Assembly (NCBI GenBank): GCA_025408425.1
Contig: JANXYX010000050.1
Coordinates: 218,622-282,621, forward strand
DNA: 64,000 bases
Source of the DNA: Granulicella sp.
GTDB lineage: Bacteria > Acidobacteriota > Terriglobia > Terriglobales > Acidobacteriaceae
Direction of reading: 5' to 3'
The translations under genes and the position numbers were made by a program. The notes beneath the pieces are model-generated. The model was not told where the DNA came from. It did not search any database and saw only the letters and a list, made by a program, of their open reading frames with translations. Positions 54,094-62,594 of this stretch are shown piece after piece. The number at the start of each line of letters is the position of its first letter. The stretch's first letter is position 1.

Positions 54094-55299
54094 TTACGGG
54101 TGGTACCAAACTTCCACCGGACCTACTCCGCTGCTCAGGCCAGCATCCAGAAACTTGCTTCCATCCACAGGACTGATCGTGATCTGGTTCGTAAGACTCT
54201 GCTCAATCGCGGGCAGGCCAGCATCGTAGAGGCTCCAGGTCACACCACCATCGGCCGAACGAATCACCCCGCCAACGCCTGCGCCCCCAGCCGAGCCGAA
54301 TGTCGCAAAATACTCCCCCGCCGTCGTCCCATTCACCACGGAGTTCCGATTGAAGTTCACATACTGCGGTATCCCTGCGCTCAACTGCAAATCGCTCCAC
54401 GTATTGCTCGCCACCGCCAGGCGCTGCATGCAGAAGCCAGCCGGATCGCACCGGCTCGCGGCAATCACATAGGTAGGCGCCGTCAACGCGCTCCCATCGG
54501 TCGCAAATCCAGCCACGTTCCTCCCAAACCCGGTCGAACCATGCAACACAGTAGCCGAAGAGAAGTCCAACGGCGACCGCATGTACGGCCCTTCCCCGCC
54601 CCAGTAAATCTGGCCACCAATAACCTTGCTCGTATACGCGTAGCCGGAGTTCATTCCAAAGTGACTGTACGCATCCGTTACCAACGGCGCGCCAAACGTA
54701 GCGCCCCCATCTACCGACTTATAGAAGTCCGCGTGCAGATCATTGATGTAAAGGCTGCCACTCGCGTCGAACGACATCGAAGGAATACTCTGCCGCATAT
54801 TCGCAGGATTATTGGAAAAGCTCCACGCCGTTCCGTTCCACTTTGCCACCACGCACCAGTTGCAGCCAGAGCCAATCGCCGCCTCGCCGATCCCCCCAAA
54901 CAGATTCCCGATGCCATCCTCCGCCCACGAAATGATGTACCCCGTCCCACCGTGCACCGGATCACTCGGAAAACCAGAGTCAATCCTGCTCCACACCGGA
55001 GTCGCCGGATTCGTCCGAATATCCGCAACCTTCGTCCGCCACGTCCCATTCACTGCCATCGAAACATACAGATAACAGTCCTTCGCCGCATACATCCCCT
55101 GCACGGTTGTGCCGCCCGCAAGCATCGCAGAGCTCAGCGCCACCTGCTGCCAGTTCCCGCTCCCCACAACCTGGCCACAACCAGCAGTTCCAGAAGGTAT
55201 AGAAGGCACCGTCTGGACCACGGTCCCGCCACCTCCACATCCAGACAGGACATAGCAGCAGCAAGCAACAGCAATAATTCGAAAGAACCTTAAATTCAC
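54094..55299 (-). CDS. Putative lipoprotein with sialidase/BNR-like repeats
   Basis: 401 residues from GTG 55299, chosen because it exposes the signal 'NLRFFRIIAVACCCYVLSGCGGGG' with lipobox LSGC. A longer frame starts with ATG 55422, whose SD is too close. Asp-box motifs 'KSVDGGATF' and 'RSADGGVTW' and other 'FDASGSLYIND'-like repeats indicate a beta-propeller of the BNR/sialidase kind. The active-site residues of a glycosidase are not seen. Located after the sigma factor gene. Confidence 0.7.
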   Translation of the reverse strand: MNLRFFRIIAVACCCYVLSGCGGGGTVVQTVPSIPSGTAGCGQVVGSGNWQQVALSSAMLAGGTTVQGMYAAKDCYLYVSMAVNGTWRTKVADIRTNPATPVWSRIDSGFPSDPVHGGTGYIISWAEDGIGNLFGGIGEAAIGSGCNWCVVAKWNGTAWSFSNNPANMRQSIPSMSFDASGSLYINDLHADFYKSVDGGATFGAPLVTDAYSHFGMNSGYAYTSKVIGGQIYWGGEGPYMRSPLDFSSATVLHGSTGFGRNVAGFATDGSALTAPTYVIAASRCDPAGFCMQRLAVASNTWSDLQLSAGIPQYVNFNRNSVVNGTTAGEYFATFGSAGGAGVGGVIRSADGGVTWSLYDAGLPAIEQSLTNQITISPVDGSKFLDAGLSSGVGPVEVWYHP

Positions 55300-55503
55300 G
55301 TAAGCAAGCCCGGCGCTCTCAACCGCAGCAACCCATGCCTCCCCAGCAGCCAACAACCTGTCCCGGTATCCAACCTCGGCTGCAGTTGCCCCAATTGCCG
55401 GTCCACCTTTAGTGGTTGTCATACCCTCTAGGTCAGCGCCTTCATTCTACTCACGCCAATCCCACTGCGGAAGCACTACCTTCAGTCGCCCCAGGTCCGG
55501 GAC

Positions 55504-56259
55504 TCAGGCCAACTGCGCCACCCGCAGTCCTCCACCCAGAAACTCCCGCGTAGCCACCCGCCGCCCCACGCTCTGCGCACGCTTCGACGCCACCAGCCCA
55601 ACCCCAGCCTTGCTCGGGCCTCCTACCGTCAGCTTCGCATAACCACGCGCCACCCTCACCGGCGAAAGCAATCGAGCCAGCTCCGCCCGTCCGCGACTTA
55701 GACGGCTCTTCACCGTCCCCTCCGGAACTCGAAGAATCTCAGCAGCTTCCCGGTAGTTCAGCTCCTGCAGATCGCAGAAGATCACCGCCTCGCGACTATT
55801 CACCGGCAGCTTCTCCAGCGCTGCATGCACCCGCGCCTTAACCTCCAGCGTTGCAAGGCACTCCTCCTGCCTCGGGCGCGGGTCCGCCAGACGCTCTCCC
55901 CGCGTCGGCCCATCTGCCTCCCCATCCAGACTCACATCCAGCGATTCCGTCGCGCGGCCTACCCGGTTCCGGCGAAAGTGATCCACCAGATGATTGCGCG
56001 TAATATTCTGCAGCCAGTGGTGAAAGCTGCCACGGTCCGTGTCAAAGCTCGCCAGATTGCAGAACAGCTTCAGAAACACGTCCTGCGTCAAATCCTCAGC
56101 ATCCGCCGCCGACTTCGTGAAGTTGTAGCAGAGGTAGTACACCCTGCGGTGATTCGACTCCACCAGCCCATGCCAGGCCTCAGCATCCCCCGCTAAACAC
56201 CGGCGAATCTGCTCGACCACTACATCCTGCTGCGCTCTCTGCTCTAGGCTCTGTGCCAT
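55504..56259 (-). CDS. ECF RNA polymerase sigma factor with C-terminal extension
   Basis: 251 residues; region 2 'HGLVESNHRRVYYLCYNFTKSAADAEDLTQDVFLKLFC' with 'FHHWLQNITRNHLVDHFRRNR', region 4 'LEKLPVNSREAVIFCDLQELNYREAAEILRVPEGTVKSRLSRGRAELARLL'. About 50 basic residues follow, unlike short ECF factors and without an adjacent anti-sigma gene, so the tail may itself regulate it. Its promoter contains the TTCAATA inverted repeat at 56311-56339. Confidence 0.87.
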   Translation of the reverse strand: MAQSLEQRAQQDVVVEQIRRCLAGDAEAWHGLVESNHRRVYYLCYNFTKSAADAEDLTQDVFLKLFCNLASFDTDRGSFHHWLQNITRNHLVDHFRRNRVGRATESLDVSLDGEADGPTRGERLADPRPRQEECLATLEVKARVHAALEKLPVNSREAVIFCDLQELNYREAAEILRVPEGTVKSRLSRGRAELARLLSPVRVARGYAKLTVGGPSKAGVGLVASKRAQSVGRRVATREFLGGGLRVAQLA

Positions 56260-56310
56260 CTTTCCGTCTCCATGGCTCGCCCTGGGGCGGCCATCTCTAC
56301 ATTTGCGTCA

Positions 56311-56352
56311 TTCAATATTTGCAATGTGGAAGTATTGAACCATGCAAGTATT
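56311..56352. promoter_or_regulatory. Inverted repeat upstream of the sigma factor gene
   Basis: TTCAATATTT (56311-56320) and AAGTATTGAA (56330-56339) form a 10-bp imperfect dyad with a 9-base spacer; AAGTATT recurs at 56346-56352. It lies 52-93 bases before the sigma gene start and just after the MarR gene, making it a candidate operator for that regulator. Confidence 0.5.
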
Positions 56353-56394
56353 ACCTTAAAGACGCGCCCACTCAACCAAAGACTCAATTAATTC

Positions 56395-56943
56395 CTAATT
56401 TTCTTTCAGCCCGGCAACCCCATCAACATTTAACCCATCAGACCCACCCGACCCAGATAACCGCAACGCCTTCTCCAGCAGCACCAGCAGCGTCTCGCTC
56501 TCGTCCCGGCTCAAAACGCCCAGCACCCGCTCCGTCGACTCCAGACGTTCCGCTAAAAATCGGTTCTTATGTTCGTACGCCACCGGGCTCAGATCAATCT
56601 CCACAATCCGCCGATCCAGATCCGATCGCCGCCGTGTAACCAATCCCTTCTTCACCATGCGGTTCACAATTCGCGTCGCCGTACTCAAAGGAACCTTGAT
56701 CCCCTGGGCAAAATCGCTCATCACCGCCATCCCGTGACGCCCCAGCCACATCAGGCTGCGCAGCTCCGGCGGCGAGAAGTTCAGCATCGCCTCCACATGC
56801 TCCTTCGGCGGGTGCATGTCGCGGTGAATCAACGTCTCCACCGCATCGATCAGGCGCTCTGCCTGTCGTTGCCGGGGTAGATCCTTTGCTGGAGCCTTGC
56901 GCGGTCGAGCCATCATCTCCAGTATGCACCCAACCTGAGGCAT
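56395..56943 (-). CDS. MarR family transcriptional regulator
   Basis: 182 residues from ATG 56943 (GGAG eight bases upstream), with ATG 56916 or 56913 as alternatives. Winged HTH: 'SPPELRSLMWLGRHGMAVMSDFAQGIKVPLSTATRIVNRMVKKGLVTRRRSDLDRRIVEIDLSP'. It follows the GDSL hydrolase by 16 bases, so they may be co-transcribed. Ligand unknown; target perhaps the sigma factor promoter next to it. Confidence 0.83.
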   Translation of the reverse strand: MPQVGCILEMMARPRKAPAKDLPRQRQAERLIDAVETLIHRDMHPPKEHVEAMLNFSPPELRSLMWLGRHGMAVMSDFAQGIKVPLSTATRIVNRMVKKGLVTRRRSDLDRRIVEIDLSPVAYEHKNRFLAERLESTERVLGVLSRDESETLLVLLEKALRLSGSGGSDGLNVDGVAGLKEN

Positions 56944-56959
56944 TCTCGGAGCCCCGCCT

Positions 56960-57736
56960 TCACTTCGCCAACGCCTCCGCAATCGCCTTCTCCGCCAGCG
57001 GCCCCATCACTCCATACCCCTTCGCCGTTGGATGCACCCCATCCAGCGCCAGTTCCTTATCCAGTCCGCCCGCAGCATTCGTCATCGGGGTGTAGTAGTC
57101 CAGATACACCAACCCTTCCCGCTCACACATCGCCTTCAGCCGCACATTCAGCGCCTTGATCGGCTCCGCCGGCTTCACCTCCGGCTTCCACGGATACGCC
57201 GACGCCGGCAGGATCGACGCAATCACTACCTTGATCCCATTCCCCTTCGCAATCGCCGCCATTGCCTCAAAGTTGTCCAGCGTCATATCCGGAGTCATCG
57301 GCCCCGTATTCCCCGCCACGTCGTTCGTCCCCGCCAGGATCACCACCACCGCCGGCTTCAACCGCACCACATCCTGCTCAAACCGCACCACCATCTGCGG
57401 AGTCGTCTGCCCGCCGATCCCCCGGTTCACATACGGCTTCCCCGGAAAAAACACCCCCGTCCCCGGCCGCCGTCCCCACGCATCCGTAATCGAGTCCCCA
57501 TAAAGCACCACCCGCTGCTCACCCGCCGCCGGAGCAGCCAAAGCCGCATTCTCCGCCCGATACCGCCCCAACTGCGCCCAGTCCGCCAGCTTCGCATCCG
57601 CCGCAGCCAACTTCTTCGCCGTCACATCCTCAGCCGCAGTCGCAGTACTCACCGTCCCCGACACCGCCTGCGCCCACCCCGATACCCCCGCAAACCCAAC
57701 CCACCCCAACAACACCACACTCCACAAAACCTTCAT
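56960..57736 (-). CDS. Secreted SGNH/GDSL hydrolase
   Basis: 258 residues from ATG 57736 (GAGAGGGG upstream), signal peptide MKVLWSVVLLGWVGFAGVSGWAQA. Block I 'VVLYGDSITDAWG' has the Ser, block III 'ILAGTNDVAGN' the Asn, and block V 'ALDGVHPTAKGYGVMG' the Asp-His. Similar to PAF-acetylhydrolase-type esterases that deacetylate polysaccharides or cleave lipid esters. Precise substrate unknown. Confidence 0.87.
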   Translation of the reverse strand: MKVLWSVVLLGWVGFAGVSGWAQAVSGTVSTATAAEDVTAKKLAAADAKLADWAQLGRYRAENAALAAPAAGEQRVVLYGDSITDAWGRRPGTGVFFPGKPYVNRGIGGQTTPQMVVRFEQDVVRLKPAVVVILAGTNDVAGNTGPMTPDMTLDNFEAMAAIAKGNGIKVVIASILPASAYPWKPEVKPAEPIKALNVRLKAMCEREGLVYLDYYTPMTNAAGGLDKELALDGVHPTAKGYGVMGPLAEKAIAEALAK

Positions 57737-57798
57737 CCGTATCCCCTCTCTCTTGAACCCTGCCACTTGCTCTTACCGTTGCCCTGTTCTTTTTAGTT

Positions 57799-57826
57799 GT
57801 CATCCTTCGCGCAGCGGATGACCTGC
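57799..57826. repeat. Palindromic GTCATCC...CTGC repeat, copy A
   Basis: 28-base element; GTCATCC at 57799-57805 pairs with GGATGAC at 57816-57822, then CTGC. Similar elements occur at 60925, 62120 and 63464. Confidence 0.7.
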
Positions 57827-57956
57827 TTTAGGTCGTTCCAACGCCCACGCGACATCTTACGCCGTCACTCTCCCCACATATCACCCCCGATCGGCAGCAA
57901 AGGCGATATAGTGGATGCCAGTTCTGCTCCTTACAGCTCTGTCGTTATAAAGCCTA

Positions 57957-58901
57957 ATGGCCCTCACATTCAAAATGACTTCAATCGGACCTGAAAACTA
58001 TATAGCACCTTGCCAAAAAAAGAAGCGGTTTGCACATGTGCCTTCACGGCTAAGCGTGATACTCCAGCTTTGCGCCTGTCTTTTCTCTGTTGCACTGCCC
58101 TCGATAGCGCAGAACTCAACCGGCTTGGCACCCTCCGCCACTGCAGTCAATCCCTATCCCGACACCAAAGAGGGACTTCGTCAACTCCTACTCGACTTTA
58201 TCTCGGATGCGAAGTCAAACAACAGCGCAAGACTGAATAATGAAATCAAGAGTACCGAGATTCCGGACTACGCCAATTGGCTTCCGAAGATTTGGTCGGG
58301 ACCCGGCCCAAGCTGGGTTGAGCCCTATGGGAATAATCTGCGAAAGAATGAAGTGCAGTTTCACAAGCTGCTGAACTACTTGGCGCGCCAAGACGGTGGT
58401 TTGGTTGTGCGCAAGGTGAATGATGAACCTCAAAGCGGCAAAGGCATGGAGTGGGGATTACTGCAGTCAATGACTCAGCCCGTGGACATCTATTACGCCA
58501 GCTGGAAGCGCGAACCCGGTCCCGTTAACGACCAACGAGATATTGCCGTGGGTTACTTCTACTTTGTCGACGGCAGTTTCCGATGGAACAGTCTGGTGCA
58601 CTTGGCGGGCACCAGACTCGTACACCGCGTTGATCCGGTGTATCCATATCCGAGTGACGGACAACATCCCTCGGGAACCGTCTTCCTGCAGTTTGTAATC
58701 GCTCGCGATGGTTCCGTAAAAGCTAAAACTATCCGCACTATGCCCGTTGCTCAAGCCAGCAAAGACGCCAAACTAATCAAAGCAGCGTCAGATGCTCTAC
58801 AGCAATGGCAATACCTCCCACTTGACCTCTACAACGATTCTGACAAAGTGGTAAGTTCCGCAAGGATCGTTGTCGCTCCCTTGGCTCCAGTCAACCCGTA
58901 G
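57957..58901 (+). CDS. Exported protein with TonB C-terminal-like domain
   Basis: 314 residues. A hydrophobic signal lies at about 32-52 (LSVILQLCACLFSVALPSIAQ). The middle part is unknown (LLLDFISDAKSNNSARLNNEIKST). The end, 'VDPVYPYPSDGQHPSGTVFLQFVIARDGSVKAKTIRTMPVAQASKDAKLIKAASDALQQWQY', matches the TonB_C fold. Whether it energises transport is unclear, since there is no proline-rich spanning region. The start ATG 57957 is uncertain. Confidence 0.72.
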   Translation: MALTFKMTSIGPENYIAPCQKKKRFAHVPSRLSVILQLCACLFSVALPSIAQNSTGLAPSATAVNPYPDTKEGLRQLLLDFISDAKSNNSARLNNEIKSTEIPDYANWLPKIWSGPGPSWVEPYGNNLRKNEVQFHKLLNYLARQDGGLVVRKVNDEPQSGKGMEWGLLQSMTQPVDIYYASWKREPGPVNDQRDIAVGYFYFVDGSFRWNSLVHLAGTRLVHRVDPVYPYPSDGQHPSGTVFLQFVIARDGSVKAKTIRTMPVAQASKDAKLIKAASDALQQWQYLPLDLYNDSDKVVSSARIVVAPLAPVNP

Positions 58902-58946
58902 GAAGCTTCGGTCGCCCGACTCAAAGCCCGTGCGACTCTCATCCCG

Positions 58947-59930
58947 CTACCAACGCTGATGCACCAACCCTCGCACCTTCTCGTCATAAATCCGCTTCAC
59001 TGCCGCCATCACCTCAGCCGAAAGCCCCGGCAACTCCGAAGCTCGCGCATTATCCGCCACCTGCTCCGGCCTCTTCCCTCCCGGAATCGCGCAGCTCACT
59101 GCATCGAACATCAATATCCACTTCAGCGCAAACTGCGGCATCGTCATCCCTGCCGGAACCAGCGCACGCAGATCCTCCACCGCCTCCAGCGCCACGTCAT
59201 AGTCCACGCCAGAGAACGTCTCCCCCACATCGAACGCCTCGCCATGCCGATTGAAATTCCGGTGGTCATCCGCCGCAAACTGCGACTCCTTCGTCAGCTT
59301 CCCCGTCAGCATCCCGCTCGCCAGCGGAACCCGCGCCAGAATCCCCACCTGCTTCTTCTTCGCCTGCTCAAAGAACAGCTCCGACGGCCGCTGCCGGAAG
59401 CAGTTAAAAATAATCTGCACCGTCTGCACATTCGGATACTCAATCGCCTTCAGCGCCTCTTCCACCCGCTCCACGCTCACCCCGTAGTACCGAATCTTCC
59501 CCGAATCCACCAGCGCATCCATCCGCCCAAAGATCTCCGGATGGTAGTAAGCATCCGTCGGCGGACAGTGCAGTTGCACCAAATCCAGACAATCCGTATC
59601 CAGATTCTTCAGATTCTCCTCAACCCACCCGGCAAGGTTCAATTCGCTGTACCCCTCTACCGTCTGCTTCGGCAGCTTCCGCCCCACCTTCGTCGCGACG
59701 ACGATCTCTTCCTTACGCTCCTTCTTTAACTGGGCAATGTGCCGCTCGCTCCGGCCATTCCCATACACATCCGCCGTATCCAGAAAATTGATCCCGGAAT
59801 CCACAGCCTTATGCAGCGCCGCCATCGCATCCGCGTCGGAAACATCCCCCCACGCCCCACCAATCGCCCACGCACCAAAGCTGATCTCCGATACCTTCCA
59901 ACCCGTCCGTCCCAACACGCGATAGTTCAC
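58947..59930 (-). CDS. Aldo/keto reductase
   Basis: 327 residues from GTG 59930, preceded by GGAGAAAT; the longer frame up to 59990 is less likely. 'VNYRVLGRTGWKVSEISFGAWAIGG', 'INFLDTADVYGNGRSE' (catalytic Asp and Tyr), 'VVATKVGRKLPKQ' (Lys) and 'DCLDLVQLHCP' (His). NADPH-dependent reduction of aldehydes or sugars; the family subgroup resembles L-fucose/galactose dehydrogenase-like AKRs. Confidence 0.92.
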   Translation of the reverse strand: MNYRVLGRTGWKVSEISFGAWAIGGAWGDVSDADAMAALHKAVDSGINFLDTADVYGNGRSERHIAQLKKERKEEIVVATKVGRKLPKQTVEGYSELNLAGWVEENLKNLDTDCLDLVQLHCPPTDAYYHPEIFGRMDALVDSGKIRYYGVSVERVEEALKAIEYPNVQTVQIIFNCFRQRPSELFFEQAKKKQVGILARVPLASGMLTGKLTKESQFAADDHRNFNRHGEAFDVGETFSGVDYDVALEAVEDLRALVPAGMTMPQFALKWILMFDAVSCAIPGGKRPEQVADNARASELPGLSAEVMAAVKRIYDEKVRGLVHQRW

Positions 59931-60029
59931 AGTATTTCTCCTCCCCAACAGCATACTGCGTATCACATCGGCTTCGTCCACTCTCGCCAATCGCCCATAA
60001 TTGTCACCACTGTTGTACTTTTAGTTAGG

Positions 60030-60911
60030 ATGCGACCCAGCCTCTCCACTTACGTCTTCTTCCAGCAGCGCCTGCACCACGGACTGCTCGACGCCATGCT
60101 CGCCAGTGGAGCCACTTCCATCGAAGTCTTCGCTGCCCGACACCACTTCGACTACACCGACCGCACCATCGTCCGCGACCTCGCCCACTGGTTCAGCGAC
60201 ACCGGAACCCACGCCACCCTCCACCAGCCCATCTTCTCCGATGCCCTCGCCGCCCACCACTGGTCCCGCCACGTCCCCCCCTCCCTCAATCTCATCGACC
60301 CCGAAAAGTCCCGCCGCATCGACGCCATGGACGAGGTCAAACGCGCCCTCGAGTCCGCCGAGCAGATCCCCTTCGCCGCCATCACCCTGCACCTCGGCCT
60401 CAAAGACGATCCCTGGAATCTCCGCGCCCTCGAAAACTCCCTCACCGCAATCGAGCACGTCAAAGCCTTCGCCCAACCCCTCGGCGTCAAAGTCCTCCTC
60501 GAAAACCTCCAGAACGAAGTCACCACCCCCGACCACCTCCTCGAAATCCTCCGCGTCGGGCACTTCGACAACGTAGGCGTCGCCCTCGACCTCGGACACG
60601 CCCACATCGCCAGCAACACCGCCATCGACGAAGCCTTCGAAATCCTCCGCCCACGCATCACCACCCTTCACCTCCACGACAACAACGGCCTCAAAGACGA
60701 TCACCTCTGGCCCAACACCGAAAGCGTAACCAACTCAGGCACAATCGACTGGACCAACGTAGCAAAACACATCGCCACCCTCCCTGCCACCACCCCCGCC
60801 ATCCTCGAAATCCACCACGACCTCAACGAATCCCCCGCCGCCGTAACCACCAAAGCCTCAGCCTTCTTCTCCTACCAATCCCGCATCACCGAACATCTCC
60901 TCGCCAGCTAA
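60030..60911 (+). CDS. TIM-barrel sugar phosphate isomerase/epimerase family protein
   Basis: 293 residues from ATG 60030. AP-endonuclease-2-like fold: 'SGATSIEVFAARHHFD', 'ITLHLGLKDDPW', 'KVLLENLQNE', 'VGVALDLGHAHIAS', 'ITTLHLHDNNGLKDDHLWP', with the metal residues Glu, His, Asp and His in place. Many relatives are inosose or hydroxypyruvate isomerases; substrate unknown. Divergent from the aldo/keto reductase across 99 bases. Confidence 0.88.
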   Translation: MRPSLSTYVFFQQRLHHGLLDAMLASGATSIEVFAARHHFDYTDRTIVRDLAHWFSDTGTHATLHQPIFSDALAAHHWSRHVPPSLNLIDPEKSRRIDAMDEVKRALESAEQIPFAAITLHLGLKDDPWNLRALENSLTAIEHVKAFAQPLGVKVLLENLQNEVTTPDHLLEILRVGHFDNVGVALDLGHAHIASNTAIDEAFEILRPRITTLHLHDNNGLKDDHLWPNTESVTNSGTIDWTNVAKHIATLPATTPAILEIHHDLNESPAAVTTKASAFFSYQSRITEHLLAS

Positions 60912-60924
60912 TCAAATAAACAGT

Positions 60925-60953
60925 GTCATCCTCAGCGAAGTCGTACGATCTGC
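60925..60953. repeat. Palindromic GTCATCC...CTGC repeat, copy B (diverged)
   Basis: 29-base element between two genes; starts GTCATCCTCAGCGAAG and ends GATCTGC. The stem is weaker than in copies A, C and D. Confidence 0.55.
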
Positions 60954-61081
60954 TTCCGCCCTGGTAGTTGCACTCGTCTCACGGATAAGCCTTTAGCCTC
61001 CAACTCCTTTCGTGTATGATCGGCGCGCGCTCCCAAAGGAATCTTCGGGGCGCCCATCAAACTCACAAGGAAGACACCGTA

Positions 61082-62092
61082 ATGAACGAACCACGCGCAG
61101 ATAATATCTTGCAGGTAGGCCTCGGATTCTGGGCCTCAAAGACTCTCTTGAGCGCCATCGAACTACAGCTCTTCACCGAGCTAGCCAAACAGCCCCGAAC
61201 CTTGTCCGAGCTCAGCTCCCACCTCGGCCTGCACCCCCGTTCCGCACACGACTTCCTGGACGCTCTCCTCTCTCTCCAATTCCTCGAACGCCGCGACGGC
61301 ACCTACTACAACACGCCCTCCACGGATCTCTTCCTCGACAACCGCAAACCCTCCTACATCGGCGGCATGCTCGAGATGGCAAATCACCGCCTCTATCCCT
61401 TCTGGGGAAACCTCACCGCCGCCCTCCGTACCGGACAGCCCCAAAACGAGACCAGCTACGGCGAACCCAACCTCTTCACCGCGCTCTACGCCGACCCCGA
61501 GCGTCTCCGTCGCTTCCTCAAAGCCATGACCGGCCTCAGCCACGGCGCAAACATGGCCATCGCCCGCCAGTTCCCTTGGAAGGAATACACGTCCGCCGTC
61601 GACGTCGGCACCGCCCAGGGCGACCTCATCACCCAGGTCGCACTCGCCAATCCACACATCACCGGCACCGGCATGGACCTCCCCGAAGTCGGCCCCATCT
61701 TCGACGACTACATCGCCGACAACGGCCTCTCCGGCCGCGTTAGCTTCCACCCCGCCAGCTTCTTCGACGCCCCCATCCCCCCCGCCGACGTCGTCCTCAT
61801 GGGACACATCCTCCACGACTGGGACCTCGACACCAAAAAAATGCTCATCCGCAAAGCCTACGAAGCCCTGCCCTCCGGCGGCGCGCTCATCGTCTACGAA
61901 GCCATCATCGACGACGACCGCTCCAAAAACACCTTCGGCCTCCTCATGAGCCTCAACATGCTCATCGAAACCCCCGGCGGCTTCGACTACACCGCCGCAG
62001 ACTGCATCGGCTGGATGCATGAAGCCGGCTTCCACTCCACCCGCGTCGAACACCTGGTCGGCCCCGACTCCATGGTCATCGGCATCAAGTAA
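61082..62092 (+). CDS. SAM-dependent O-methyltransferase (acetylserotonin/caffeate-type)
   Basis: 336 residues from ATG 61082, with AAGGAAG upstream. N-terminal winged dimerisation domain ('[47 protein letters not shown]') and a C-terminal Rossmann domain ('[21 protein letters not shown]', 'GMDLPEVGP', '[22 protein letters not shown]'). His in HILHDWD is the family's base. It methylates a hydroxyl on a small aromatic compound, possibly a secondary metabolite. Confidence 0.9.
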   Translation: MNEPRADNILQVGLGFWASKTLLSAIELQLFTELAKQPRTLSELSSHLGLHPRSAHDFLDALLSLQFLERRDGTYYNTPSTDLFLDNRKPSYIGGMLEMANHRLYPFWGNLTAALRTGQPQNETSYGEPNLFTALYADPERLRRFLKAMTGLSHGANMAIARQFPWKEYTSAVDVGTAQGDLITQVALANPHITGTGMDLPEVGPIFDDYIADNGLSGRVSFHPASFFDAPIPPADVVLMGHILHDWDLDTKKMLIRKAYEALPSGGALIVYEAIIDDDRSKNTFGLLMSLNMLIETPGGFDYTAADCIGWMHEAGFHSTRVEHLVGPDSMVIGIK

Positions 62093-62119
62093 CCCAAACC
62101 AATAGCCCACCCCAAAACT

Positions 62120-62147
62120 GTCATCCTTCGCGAAGCGGAGGACCTGC
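62120..62147. repeat. Palindromic GTCATCC...CTGC repeat, copy C
   Basis: TCCTTCGC-GAA-GCGGAGGA hairpin (one wobble pair) framed by GTCA and CCTGC. It runs directly into the first hexanucleotide array. Confidence 0.75.
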
Positions 62148-62233
62148 CCTTGCCCTTGCCCTTGCCCTTGCCCTTGCCCTTGCCCTTGCCCTTGCCCTTG
62201 CCCTTGCCGTTGCCGTTGCCGTTGCCGTTGCCT
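62144..62233. repeat. Hexanucleotide tandem array 1 (TTGCCC/TTGCCG)
   Basis: About 14-15 tandem hexamers; the first part is TTGCCC only, the last few units TTGCCG, then CTTAAGG. Starts at the end of palindromic copy C. Confidence 0.93.
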
Positions 62234-62337
62234 TAAGGTAGGCGAGGGCTTCAGCCCTCGCATCAAACGCCCCACCCACCCCCTTCCTCTCTGCCGAAGG
62301 CATAGTGCAGGCGAAGCCGAAACGAAATATATATCGC

Positions 62338-62524
<187 letters not shown>

Positions 62525-62594
62525 TACTTCGCCTCACAAGCCCCTAACACAACGCAGGCCCTACCACCCTCCTCCGGCGTAAACTGAAACTCCC

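Noticed and set aside
60021..60704. 227-codon minus-strand frame inside the TIM-barrel gene
   Set aside because: Antisense shadow with Val/Glu/Gly/Asp composition; the plus-strand gene has clear TIM-barrel motifs.
61181..62275. 364-codon minus-strand frame inside the methyltransferase gene
   Set aside because: Antisense shadow; it also depends on the repeat array for its N-terminus.
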